NCBI GenBank assembly: GCA_027627225.1
Contig: CM051034.1
Location: 10,867,761-10,931,760 of the forward strand
DNA: 64,000 nt
Reading direction: 5' to 3'
From: Congeria kusceri
Lineage: Eukaryota > Mollusca > Bivalvia > Myida > Dreissenidae
Shown here: in pieces, positions 52,401 to 63,088 of the stretch
Layout: every line of letters begins with the position of its first letter
Position numbering within the stretch: position 1 is the first letter of the stretch
The notes under the pieces: model-generated
The model's database searches: none
What the model was told of the DNA's origin: nothing
What the model saw: the letters and a program-made list of their open reading frames with translations, nothing else
Program-made: the position numbers and the translations under genes

Positions 52401-53279
52401 CGCCGCTTTCTACCGTGGAGAGATGCAAAGAGAGTTTTAAGAAATGGGTGAACACGCCGGAGGAGGGTACGTTGATGCGCGATGAAATATATACCTCTAC
52501 AAATAAATAAATAAAAGCATCAGATCAAATGACGTTATGTGTAGTCATTAGTGGTCATGTGAACGATTTATATAAGTACATGCTGAGTCGAAATTTCAAT
52601 TGTGTGTGAATAAAATCATAAGTATCATAAATTGTGCATAAATTATGAGTTTAAAAAGTTTAAGCATCCCACCTTATGATACGAAGTAGTCTTAGTTGGC
52701 GATGATGTTTGTGGTGCTGCTGGTGATAATGTTGGTGACTTTTCTTTGTCATTGTTGTATTTATGTATTTTTAGAAACAATCAAGATGATTGTAAAGGAT
52801 CCAGACCCGTGCAAAGATATTCTTTTGGCCGCAATTGAAGATGCAGAAGCTCTTCTCGAAGGCAAGAAACGATATTACAAATGCTTAATTCGTATGATGA
52901 AAAATAGTAATATATACACTACCAAGCAACAGAGCTTCCTGAACAGCATTTGCAAACGTTTTTTTGTTAGCAGTCGCATTTTATGTGTGTTAACTAATGT
53001 GTTCGGCAGTTGAAGGATCAAGGCGATTTGATTTTTGTATTTCTACAAGTTAATGGCATTTCAATTTTCTTCTTTATAAAGAAATAATACAATACCTTAT
53101 AAAATAATTTATCATAGAAATGATGTTTTTCCAACATGACATGATCGACTTACTGTACGAAAAGCGCCCCGCTGAACGGGATACCCAGGCCTATAACAAA
53201 TGGACAGTGGACATTGAAAAGAGCGCCCAACAGAACGTAGATGATCATCAGATATCACGTGATATCAGTGCGTGTGCAG

Positions 53280-55860
53280 GGGTATTTTCCATACACCATG
53301 GGTAAATTTCAATACCTCGCAGAGTTCAGTTATTATCATCCAAACTGACTTGACTTAAGAAAATGGCAGATATTTTTATTTTTACCTTTAGATATCAAAC
53401 TATTTTAACAATAACTGAGAAAAAAAATGTCTGAAGATCAGTATATCTAGATCTATCTATAATATAAACTCATCTTACCTAAATGGTGTTTAAATTGCTG
53501 TTTATTAAGCTGGCAATTGTGCCTATGACAAGAAAAAAATACTGCTATGCTCTTCTCATATTTGAATAAATCGAATTTTGTAAATCCATTTTCACATGAC
53601 GTAACATTTCAACTGTCCACTCCACTGTTTATTTCATTAAACTTCCACGCTTAGTTGAAATGTCTTAAATACAATGTGTACTGCTTGACACTACATTGTT
53701 TTAAGATCTACTGACGCAGTGCCTAAATCCGCCACATTTGGGGGGTATGTTTACGATATTTTCAAAAGTTGTTTACCGATTGACATAAAATTCCCATAAA
53801 TCAAGTTAGGTTGAATGCGCATTTACTGGCATGTTTTGGTTACATTTCAAACACTTGGCAAATGAAAAATATTTATTGAGATTGAAGGCCTAAAAATGAG
53901 CGTGGGAGTGCCTAAATCCGCCACCCCTCTTTAAAATGTTCAAATTGCTCGAAAATAAGATTCTTTTATAAATTCTATTTTCAAAGCAACTTCTATTGAC
54001 TTCTATTGACAAAACTCCCAGTTTTGTTTCTTTAAGGTTCATTTTCTAGTGTTTCAAATAAACACGGCGATCCGAATTTGCTTGGTGAAAATCGTAGATC
54101 AGGAACTGTGACATGTATACTTATTGCACATTAGAATATAGTACTTATTTAATTTCCATATTAAGCAGCTCGTTGTCTGTTGTTCATAAATGTTTAATTT
54201 CTTTAAATACTCATTTCCATTTCTAAAAATAGCTCTGAAACTGAGGCCCTGCGTGCACGTGGGACAAATAATTAGGGTTTTGAGTAGCGAGACATTTGCG
54301 CTCTTAAAAAGCAGTTCTTTCCGCATTTTATTGTATGTAATGCTAATGAATAATGGTTATTTTTATGCTGCCCATGCTCCCATAGACATAATATTAAAAC
54401 ACGATCATGGACACATCATGGACACCATGCGGGGCAACAAAATTTCGCTTGCGCAGAATGAAATAGATTCCCCGCATGCAACTTGTTTGCATTTAGGGGT
54501 TATGTACGAAATAATTGGATAAAATATTCATTTATGCACAAATCAAGATGAAAATTCGTCAGCTTTGTTAAGGGAAAGTATCTGATTGATCGAGATCAAC
54601 AAAATAGATATCGCCGGTAAAAAAAAGCACGCTTATTCAGATGGGGTGGCGGATTTAGGCAGGCGGATTTAGGCACTGCGCCAGTATATGACGTGAGTCT
54701 ACATGGTATTGTCTGTTTCTTGGTAGACACATTACTTACAGTCAGTGCCAGTTTGTTAAAGGGACACTCTTGAATAAAATAACAATTGAATTAGGTTTTA
54801 CTATATTTACTACTGTGAACCATAAACGGTCATTAAATTTTTTAATAAAATTTTATAAAAAGCTTATTGTACAAATCAAAATAATATTTTACTCAATCAC
54901 TTTCATGGGCGTACCCAAATCGTATGGTATGACGCCACTGAGGGTGTATATCCCATACACCCTCAATTACTAACAGTGTAACTAATAATATCTCACCTCC
55001 TACATAAATGACGCAATCCGATTGGTTAAGAGCGGTCAAATGATCATGGGGTATTTTCCATGCATCATGGCTAAATTTCAATATTCCATAGAAAGTAAAA
55101 CAAAATGGCGACTGCTGGATGATATGTTGAACTTCTTTATCAACTTGACATAGCTTGGCACATATTTATGTTTAATACAGATTCCAGATTAATTTATCTT
55201 AATACAGTGAACGAACTGTCTAAAGTTTATCAACTATAAACATAAAGTCATCTTACCTCGGTGTTCTTGCTGTTTATCAACCTGGGAAGAGTGTCTGACA
55301 AAAACAAAACACTGCTTTGTTTTTGTCATATTTTAATAAATCCAATTTAAGAAATCCATTTTTCACATGAAACATGTTATTTCCATTGTCCAAATGTTCA
55401 TTTCATTGAACTTCCACTATTAGTTACAATGTTTTAGATATCCAAGTGCCATAATGGTTGACACTCCATTTGTTTTACTAGATGACGTAACTTACATAAC
55501 GTAGGTCTACTGGTATTGTCTGTTTCTTGGAAGACACGTTGCTTACAGTCAGTTCCAGTTTATTAAAGGGACACTCTTGGATTAAATAACAATTCAATAT
55601 TAGCCTATACTATTTTCACTATCTTGAACCATGAACGCGGTCATTAAATATTTCAATTAGATTTAATAAAAGTTTCTTTTACCAATAGGCCTAATTATTT
55701 ATTACTCAAGCACTAATATGGGCGTACCTAGATAAAATTAAAAGAAACCAATGAAAGGTAGTTGGTGAGGTATATTCGTTACACTGTTAGTAACTGATGG
55801 TGTATGGGATATACAACTTCAGTCGCTTCATACCATACTAGAGCTTCGCTCTCGTATATG
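53280..55860. mobile_element. Repeat insertion replacing RLR-D exons 14-15
   Basis: RLR-D exon 13 breaks off at GTGTGCAG (53279) and continues into GGGTATTTTCCATACACCAT. A second diverged copy of this start lies at 55050. The two copies share about 450 bp, ending with GTCTGTTTCTTGG(T/A)AGACAC and AAAGGGACACTCTTG (54711-54773 and 55517-55577). Inverted strings around GTGTATCCCATACACC (54948) and GGTGTATGGGATATAC (55800) suggest element termini. The first copy carries the TIR element at 53711. No transposase is seen. Confidence 0.6.
53711..54684. mobile_element. TIR element with TA duplication, nested in the RLR-D insertion
   Basis: Ends match over about 23 bp with one difference: CTGACGCAGTGCCTAAATCC at the left and the complement of CTGGCGCAGTGCCTAAATCC at the right. 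TA flanks both ends (53709-53710, 54685-54686). The uninterrupted sister repeat near 55480 lacks it. The terminal motif CCTAAATCCGCCAC is repeated internally near 53911 and 54646. 974 bp; no transposase recognised. Confidence 0.75.
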
Positions 55861-57213
55861 GGCTTTTTACAGGTATGACTGAAAGTGTTCAGACTAACAA
55901 ACTTCAGAAATTTAGAGACGGTTACTACAAGGTGATGGTCTGTACATCTGTTTGTACAGAGGGCATTGATGTCCCCAACTGCAACATTGTGATCAGCTAC
56001 AACTACTCTGGGAATGAAATCACCATGATTCAGATGAAAGGTGAATTAAAGCCGCAGTCTATGAAATCTAATTCAATACATCGTAATTTAGCTATAGGTC
56101 TTATGAACTTTAATGGTGTTTGTTCGTCTGAAAACTGTTTCTTATTTACGAAATGCATTTTATAATTTCTATGTTCGAAAACGCTGGGTAAGAACGAAAT
56201 ATACAATAGTGTACATGCTGATCCAGAGGCATAACCATTTATCGCATAAAAAAATAAACGATAAAAAGTTACCAAACCGTTATTATTGCACCGATTTCAA
56301 TGCGTTGTTTTGTATTTTGATCGATAAGATGTTCATTAGAAACGATTTCTTCAAAGTTTTATTTTATTTACATATTTCTGGAGTGCTGCTTTAATCGCTC
56401 TAGATTCACATACATGTAATACGCATTAAAAGAAATAACTGTTGCTTTTTTCATAACGGTAATTTTATTTATTTCATTTATAAATTTACACTTTAAAATA
56501 TTTGCTGAACGCGCTCTACTATTTCTGTTTAAATTAAGGTCGAAGCAGAAAGAAAGGAGCAACCGTTGTTGTAAGCCATTGGGGAGCTGAATAAAAGTGA
56601 TTCGCGCGTTGTTGAGCATAAAGTGAAACTGTTTCAAACTGAAGAAATGCAGAAACACCGGTACAAAACGGAGTACGAAAAGGCAAAGAAAAGTCGCAAG
56701 CCAGAAGATGACCTTGAAATTATGTGTCGGCACTGCAGCACAATTGCATGTCTGGTGTCGGATGTGCGAATGTTTGGTGGTCAGCATTTCGTAATAGCGA
56801 AAGAATTTCCTTCAAAGGTAACGACAAAGCCTCACAAAAATCCAAAAAAGGGCATAGTAGCCGATCCCGATGGTGTCGACCTGTACATTCTGAACTGCAA
56901 TCTTTCAAGTTGAGGAACATGCGGACAGGTGTCATTTCTCAACACAAGAAGTGGCTTGATGTTCCATATGAAGTTCCAGAGTTAGGACTTCCGGCTTCCG
57001 GTTCCGGTTGTGAAGTGGCGCAGATTATTTTTGAATATTAGAAAAATATAATAAACAGTATGTAAAAAGCCCAGCAGTAACGTAACGGTGTAAGTAAATG
57101 TGTTCTATCCCCGAGCATGGTGCATGTTGCATTTTTTTTCCAAATTATGACAGAAATGTGACTTTTATTGCAAACCGGCGTACCCCTCCTATCCACAAAT
57201 GAATTGACACAAA

Positions 57214-58070
57214 TGCCAAGCCGATCAAGGAAAAAGCGCCATATATCTTCGCCGGGACAAAAGGTACTACATCAGACATTTCTCAAGAGAATAAAACAAT
57301 TTGGTGATATTGATTCTGACAGTGAGCGTTATTTTAGTGCGGATACTGACACTGACACTGAACTTTTTGTTGAGGCCGGGGCAACATCCAAAATAAATAA
57401 ATCTTGACCTTGAAGAGGTAGCCAAGCAGCTTGTCAAAGCTCAACTCTATGTTGACATGGCAATTGAAATTAAAAAGCCCTAAATGAAGAACTTACAGAG
57501 CTGCGGGCTGAAGTGGCTTCGTTACGGCTTGAAAATGCTTCACTTAAAAATCAAATTAAATCAGCAAACCTGGCGCATGACGATCTGGAGCAATACGGGC
57601 GCCGGATGATGGTTGAAATTTCTGGGCTTCCGGGCGACACAGGTGATCCCAACGAAAACATTGAACAGAAGCTCCTGGATAAGGCCAAGACCATCAACCT
57701 CCAGCTGCAGCCCTCCGACATTGATCGCATCCATAGACTAGGTCCAAAACGTCCGGATGTGGACAGACGTGTTATCGTCAAGTTTACCAATTCCAAAGCA
57801 CGACAACGTGTTTTTAATGCAAGAAAATCATTTGGCGCAGGTGTTTATGTCCAAGATTCCTTGACAAATTTCAGGTCAAAGCTCTTCTTTGAAGCCAGAT
57901 CCCTTAAACGTGAGGGTAAACTACTGTCCATCTGGGTGATGGGCGGAAATGTCTATGGACTGATGTCAACAAACAGAGGTGAACGGAAATTCCTCATCAA
58001 AGACACGGGTGCCTTAGCTGCCATCCGGGAAGGCAAAGAACCATCAGATCGTTCTGCGACTTTCTCCTAG
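57214..58070 (+). pseudogene. LINE ORF1 (RNA-binding protein), frameshifted
   Basis: Two open segments. 57214-57407 is basic then acidic (MPSRSRKKRHI..., Asp/Thr-rich). 57513-58070 starts within a coiled-coil-like stretch (LRLENASLKNQIKSANL) and continues into an RRM-like domain with VEISGLP, IDRIHRLGPKRPDVDRRVIV, and VYVQDSLTNFRSKLFFEAR. This is the typical layout of LINE ORF1 proteins that coat their RNA. The pieces are separated by frame changes at 57407-57513. Confidence 0.7.
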
Positions 58071-59047
58071 ACTTTGGTTCAAAACTTTGTGCCACTTTTT
58101 GACTCGTGTCATCCTTACGAGAAGTGCTACTTTTTGACTCGTGTTTTTCTTACGAGACGTGCTACTTTTGATATCTCGAAGTAGTGACATATTGTTTATG
58201 TTATCACATGACAAATTAATCCGTATTAAACTCTTAATATATGTAATCCAATATTAAGTTAATATGTTCCTCTAATTTCATACTATATTGAAAATGCTTA
58301 AATTTATCAAATCTAAACATTAGATAAACACTTCATACGATGTTTACGGAAGCATCACACACAAACTTCTATTATAAGTATTTTACATGCTTTTTTCGTG
58401 ATTTTATATCAGCCAGTCAAGCAAAGATAATCCACTGTGCCAGAACAATGTAGCCTCTTATCTAGGCTATTTTATTCATGTATCTCAATAAATATTTATA
58501 CATAGCTACTTAGTATACACTATTGATTTAAACGTCTTGCAAACAACGTTTTCTGTGAGGGTATTTTGTTTTTTTTATATTGTCCGTTTATTGTAGCAGA
58601 CTCAAGAGTCTCGACACATTTAACTAATGATGATTGGCGTTCTTTAGTAATGTAGTGTATGTTTATGTACAAGCTATAACATAATAATCGAAACTGTCGA
58701 TATCTAACAGTAAATCCCATGCTTTTATCGTGCAACTGTATACTTCACGTATTTTACACCTTACTTTTGTGCATTACCTGATATCTTTTTTTGTTCTCAA
58801 ATTTCTTTCAATTTCTAAACATTATATAGAGAAATTGGGCAGATAATTGTTTCTAACTAAGCTGCCATCAATTTGTTTGTTTGTTTATATTTTTCTTGTT
58901 TTCTTCCTCTGTTTTAAATATGTGCTTTATGTTCCGTTATTTATACTGCTCCTCAGCTCTCCCGCTCCCACACCAGTATTTGATTAGGACTGTGAAAGCT
59001 TCCGATGGATCGATTTTAAATCTCATCTTTTCCCTTTATCCGCATAG
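58071..59047. other. LINE inter-ORF region
   Basis: About 1 kb of AT-rich sequence between ORF1 and ORF2. It starts with a short direct repeat (GTGC(C/T)ACTTTTTGACTCGTG, twice) and otherwise shows nothing recognisable. Confidence 0.5.
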
Positions 59048-62000
59048 GTGATTGACCTTACACTTTATCGATCGTCTATCGGTAGCTTTCATATACGCAT
59101 GCAACGATTTACGAGAGTATATGCGGCTAAATATAATTACATCATTTCAATTGTGCAGTTGTTACAGGAAAACGCGTCGAATATTAAATCAAATATACGT
59201 AATTGGACTAGAACATGCATCAGTTACAATAACACTATCACTGCATGTATAGCCTGTTTATATTTACTTATGACTTTATTTTTAAAATTGAACGAAGTGC
59301 TTAGTGAACAAAATGTAACCTTAACTGAGTGCTATACGTACTCAAGTTTTAAAGGGAGGTCAATGCTGTATGTGCTCTGTAATAATTACAGCCCACTCTA
59401 TTTTACTTTGTTAATTTTGCTATCCGGGGATATAGAAACAAACCCTGGACCGTCGAATATATTTACTGAAAGCACCTGCTTATTGATTCTATATCAGAAT
59501 ATTAGAAGCATACGTAACAAATTCGATTATACTAAAAGCAATTTCCTAGACTTCGATATTCTTTGTTTTACTGAAATAAACTTTCATCATATATAAATAA
59601 CGATTCTTTGTCACTTGCCGGTTTTGATAATATATTTAGAAAAGATCATACGAATCACTCAGCCTATGTTACCTATGGTCCATCTCTTTTTAGACCTAAA
59701 CGAATTCTGACTCTTGAGGTTATTCTTCCAGAATCCATATGGGTTCTTATATATGACAACGCCTATAGTTATTTACTTGGAAATGTATATCGCCCACCAA
59801 ATACAGCAGTCGACTTCTGGGAAAGACTTAATATTTGCCTAGAGCAAGCTCAAGATACATGCAACAGAATAGTTCTCGTAGGAGACATAAACGAAAATCA
59901 AATTAATCAGTCTAACCATAAATTCAACGATATATTAACATTAAACAATATGTGTAATGTCATAAATGAACCAATACGAGTCACGCACATTGATCGACAC
60001 TATCGCCATTTCTAGCTCAATAAAACCCTTACACTCAGGGATTTTTGAAACAGATAATTCCATTAGTGATCACTATGGAACATTTATTTTGACTGCAAAC
60101 TCCCAATGGATACTCCATATAAAAGGAGAGTTTGGCATTATAAACGTGCTAATTTTTACCAATTTGATGAAGCGATTCTTTCTTATGATTGGTCATTTCT
60201 ATTTGAAGGTACCCTTAATGAAACAGTCGTTGAATTTACCAACATATATCTTGAATTGGCATCCACCTATATACCGTCTTCTATGGTTACAATAAAACCA
60301 AACGATCGCCCATGGTATAATTCTTCAATTCGTAGAACATCACGCCAACGAGATCGACAATAAACTCCGGGAAATCAACCGATTGGATAACTTATAAGCA
60401 ATTGAGAAATAAAGTTAATAACATGAAAAAACGTGCCAAAGAGAATTTTTCAATACTCTGGAAAATGATTTATTCGAATGCAGGTCGTCAAATCCCCGTC
60501 AGTACTGGAAAACGGTTAAAATGTTAGTTAAAGAAAGTGAATCTAATTATAATACTATACCGCCTTTAATTAATCCTGACGAGTCATATTCTATAACGGA
60601 CGTTGAAAAGTCAAACACATTAAATAATTACTTCTGTTCTATATCAACAGTCAACGATACTAACCACGAATTACCTCCCTTTGTTTTAAAAACTAATTAC
60701 GTTAAATGATATTAATATTACAGAACAGGACGTGATCGATGTCCTTTCTAACTTAGTAGTAAACAAAGCCAATGGTCCTGACGGAATTAGTCACAAAGTG
60801 TTACGCGAAACTGCAAAATCATTGGGTAAACCACTTTCGATACTTTTTAACAGATCTATCCGCGAAAATGCCTACCCAGATTATTGGAAAGAGGCCAATG
60901 TGATGCCACTGTTTAAAAACGGAGAACGGTTTATTACATCCAACTATAGACCTATTTCGTTAATTAGCTGCGTAGGTAAAGTCTTTGAGCGTATTGTGTT
61001 TAAATATATGTATAATTACTTACATACAAACCAGTTGTTTTTCAAAAACCAGTCAGGATTCTTACCAGGACACTCTACAGTCTAGCAACTTATTGATATG
61101 TACAACCAAATCTGTCAATCTTTTGATGAAAGAAAATCTATTTGTATCGTATATTGTGAAATCAGTAAGGCCTTCGATCGAGTCTGACACAAAGGTCTCT
61201 TATTTAAAATTAAACAAGTTGGAATAAGTGGAAATCTCATAAATTGGACAGATAGCTATCTAAATAACAGAAACGAAAAAGTGTTTATTGGATCTTCCTA
61301 TTCGCGATCAAAAACAATAAATGCCGGTGTTCCCCAGGGCTCTGTTCTGGGTCCTCTTTTATTTTTAATTTACGTTAATGATATATCCGACCCTTTATTG
61401 AGTACAACTAGACTTTCTGCTGATAATAGTTCATTAGCCGTCTCATCTAACAACATTAACACTTATCGAAACAACACTTAATCATGACTTGTTTCAAATC
61501 AATGAATGGGCCAAACAGTGGCTTGTTAATTTTAACCCTTCCAAAACTGATGTGGTATTTGATACTTTATCCAAAAGTCAAAACCGTCCGAAGTTATTAC
61601 CTGATAATACTCTTTTAACTTGTGTGCACTCTCATAAGCACCTTGGTCTCACTTTCAGTGAAGATGGGACATGGCATGATCATATTCAAAATATTAGATC
61701 ATCCGCATCTAAAATCCTGGGCTCGATGAGAATGTTAAAATACAAATTGAAACGCGAAACTCTCAATCAGATTTATATTTCTTATTTAAGACCCATAATT
61801 GAATACGCATCTATTGTTTGGGACAATTGCACCAACTATGAAAAGGAAATACTAGATAAGGTACAACTAGAGGCGGCTCGAATAATAACAGGCTTAACGC
61901 GTTCCGCTAATACAAGTAATCTTATTAAAGAAATAGGGTGGGTTTCACTTAACGATCGCCGGAAAATACAAAAACTCATCTTAGTATATAAACTTAGTAA

Positions 62001-62456
62001 AAATTTACTTCCGACAACCTTAATGAATTGTTCCCTCCACCGCTTTCCACTTGTCCATATTCTTTACGAAACAGTGCTAACTATGCAACAGTTACGCGAA
62101 GACTCGCCATGTACTCGAACTCAGTAATTCCATCTTCGATTAAAATGTGGAATGACCTTGATATAAACATTTGATCGATTGACAGCTTATCTGGTTTTAA
62201 AATACATCTTAAACAAATGTTTAATCCACCAACTGTACCACCATATTTTTTTATTGGTGGCCGCTCACAACAGATATACCACGCCAGCATACGAAATAAT
62301 TGCAGTGACTTAAATGCTGATCTATATAGTAATCACTTACGCGACAGTCCAACGTGTGCCTGTGCTAGTCCTATTGAAGATGCTGACCATTATTTTTTTT
62401 TTACCGAACCGAACGCATTCGCTTATTCACGAACACCCCTCCATTTCATCCCCTAA
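59048..62456 (+). pseudogene. LINE ORF2 (endonuclease + reverse transcriptase), frameshifted
   Basis: N-terminus 59048-59596 carries a hydrophobic stretch, a 2A-like motif, and the APE endonuclease start (LYQNIRSIRNKFDY, FTEINFHH). Endonuclease continues with YRPPNTAVDFWERL, VGDINENQ (59880s) and ISDHYGTF (60060s). RT motifs: NGPDGI, SNYRPISLISCVGKVFERI, NQSGFLPGHS, GVPQGSVLGPLLFLIYVND. The catalytic box reads SADNSS where F/Y-A-D-D is expected. The thumb and C-terminal part (61489-62127, 62217-62456) end in a CxC...H-type motif. At least six frame breaks. It belongs to the CR1/L2/jockey-like group by motif; the clade is not certain. Confidence 0.85.
59426..59452 (+). other. 2A-like ribosome-skipping motif in LINE ORF2
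   Basis: Encodes GDIETNPGP, matching the 2A core D-(V/I)-E-x-N-P-G-P, in frame with the N-terminus of ORF2 and directly after a hydrophobic run (LYFTLLILLS). 2A-like peptides are known from APE-type LINEs of animals. It would separate the N-terminal leader from the endonuclease-RT polypeptide. Confidence 0.75.
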
Positions 62457-63088
62457 GTGCATCTAAATTACTATTTGGTATACCCGAACGTTCCAACAGC
62501 GACAATAATACACTATTCAGCGAAATACAACGTTATATCAAAAGCACAAATAGATTTAGTCGCTAAACACACTAAACTTAATGTTTACCTATCAAATAGC
62601 TCGTTGCATTCAACCTGATGTTTAGCTGATTGGAGTGTGGAGCAATTTAATGAAAAACTATATATTTGCTAAGTATTGCATTCTTAATAGAGTGGAGCAA
62701 TATATTATTTTTATAATCATTTCTTATTATTTGTAACATATTTGCAACATATGTACTATTTTGCTGGATGTTATAAGTAAATAATCTGTTATAATTTCGC
62801 AAATTTAATATATACATTGATACTTACCTTATCTTATCCGCATCACAACAAATCGGTTACAGGGAAGGGTCGATTTCTAACGTTGTTAAAACTTGTGACC
62901 CAACCCTTTTGCTTTTCAAATGTACACACGATCTTGCTGGTAAAATGTCAATGTATGTTTACATGTAAACATTTAAATGTATTTGAAAGCAATAAAATAG
63001 TATTAAACTAAACTAAACAGAGTTAGGAGCCGACGATATCCCTAAGTTCTTTCGGAAAGAGGCTGAGGCGAGCACGTCTGACCAGTGA

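Larger units (their letters stand above)
56988..63017 (+). mobile_element. CR1/L2-like non-LTR retrotransposon inserted in the last exon of RLR-D
   Basis: A 6.03-kb element with ORF1, an APE endonuclease/reverse transcriptase ORF2 and an AATAAA-type 3' end followed by TAAACTAAACTAAA. An 11-bp target duplication CAGAGTTAGGA flanks it (56977-56987 and 63018-63028). The RLR coding sequence stops at ...PELGL and resumes after it with DDIPKFF, so the insertion site is certain. The element appears nearly full length. Both ORFs carry frameshifts and the RT active site is altered, so it is inactive. Confidence 0.92.
49915..63088 (+). pseudogene. RLR-D 3' part: helicase and C-terminal domain remnants, interrupted by mobile elements
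   Basis: Remnant exons: 49915-49970, 50285-50496 (frameshift), 50931-51017, 51193-51353, 51608-51696, 51853-52110, 52301-52466, 52775-52861, 53118-53279 (truncated), 55873-56040, 56539-56987 continuing at 63029-63088. Lesions: one base lost inside Walker A (ACTGAACTGGGAAGA against ACTGGGACTGGAAAG); acceptor AG lost before 51608; exons for late Hel2i and motif IV replaced by repeats at 53280-55860; motif V TSVGTEG reads TSVCTEG; a 65-bp deletion after motif VI; loss of about 19 residues carrying the second zinc CxxC; a further frameshift; then a LINE inserted near the end. The DECH exon (DECHNTRGDEP) and the LTAS exon remain open. Confidence 0.88.

Noticed and set aside
59426..59452. 2A motif as a sign of an integrated virus
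   Set aside because: It lies in a LINE ORF2 with APE endonuclease and RT motifs; no viral genes are present.
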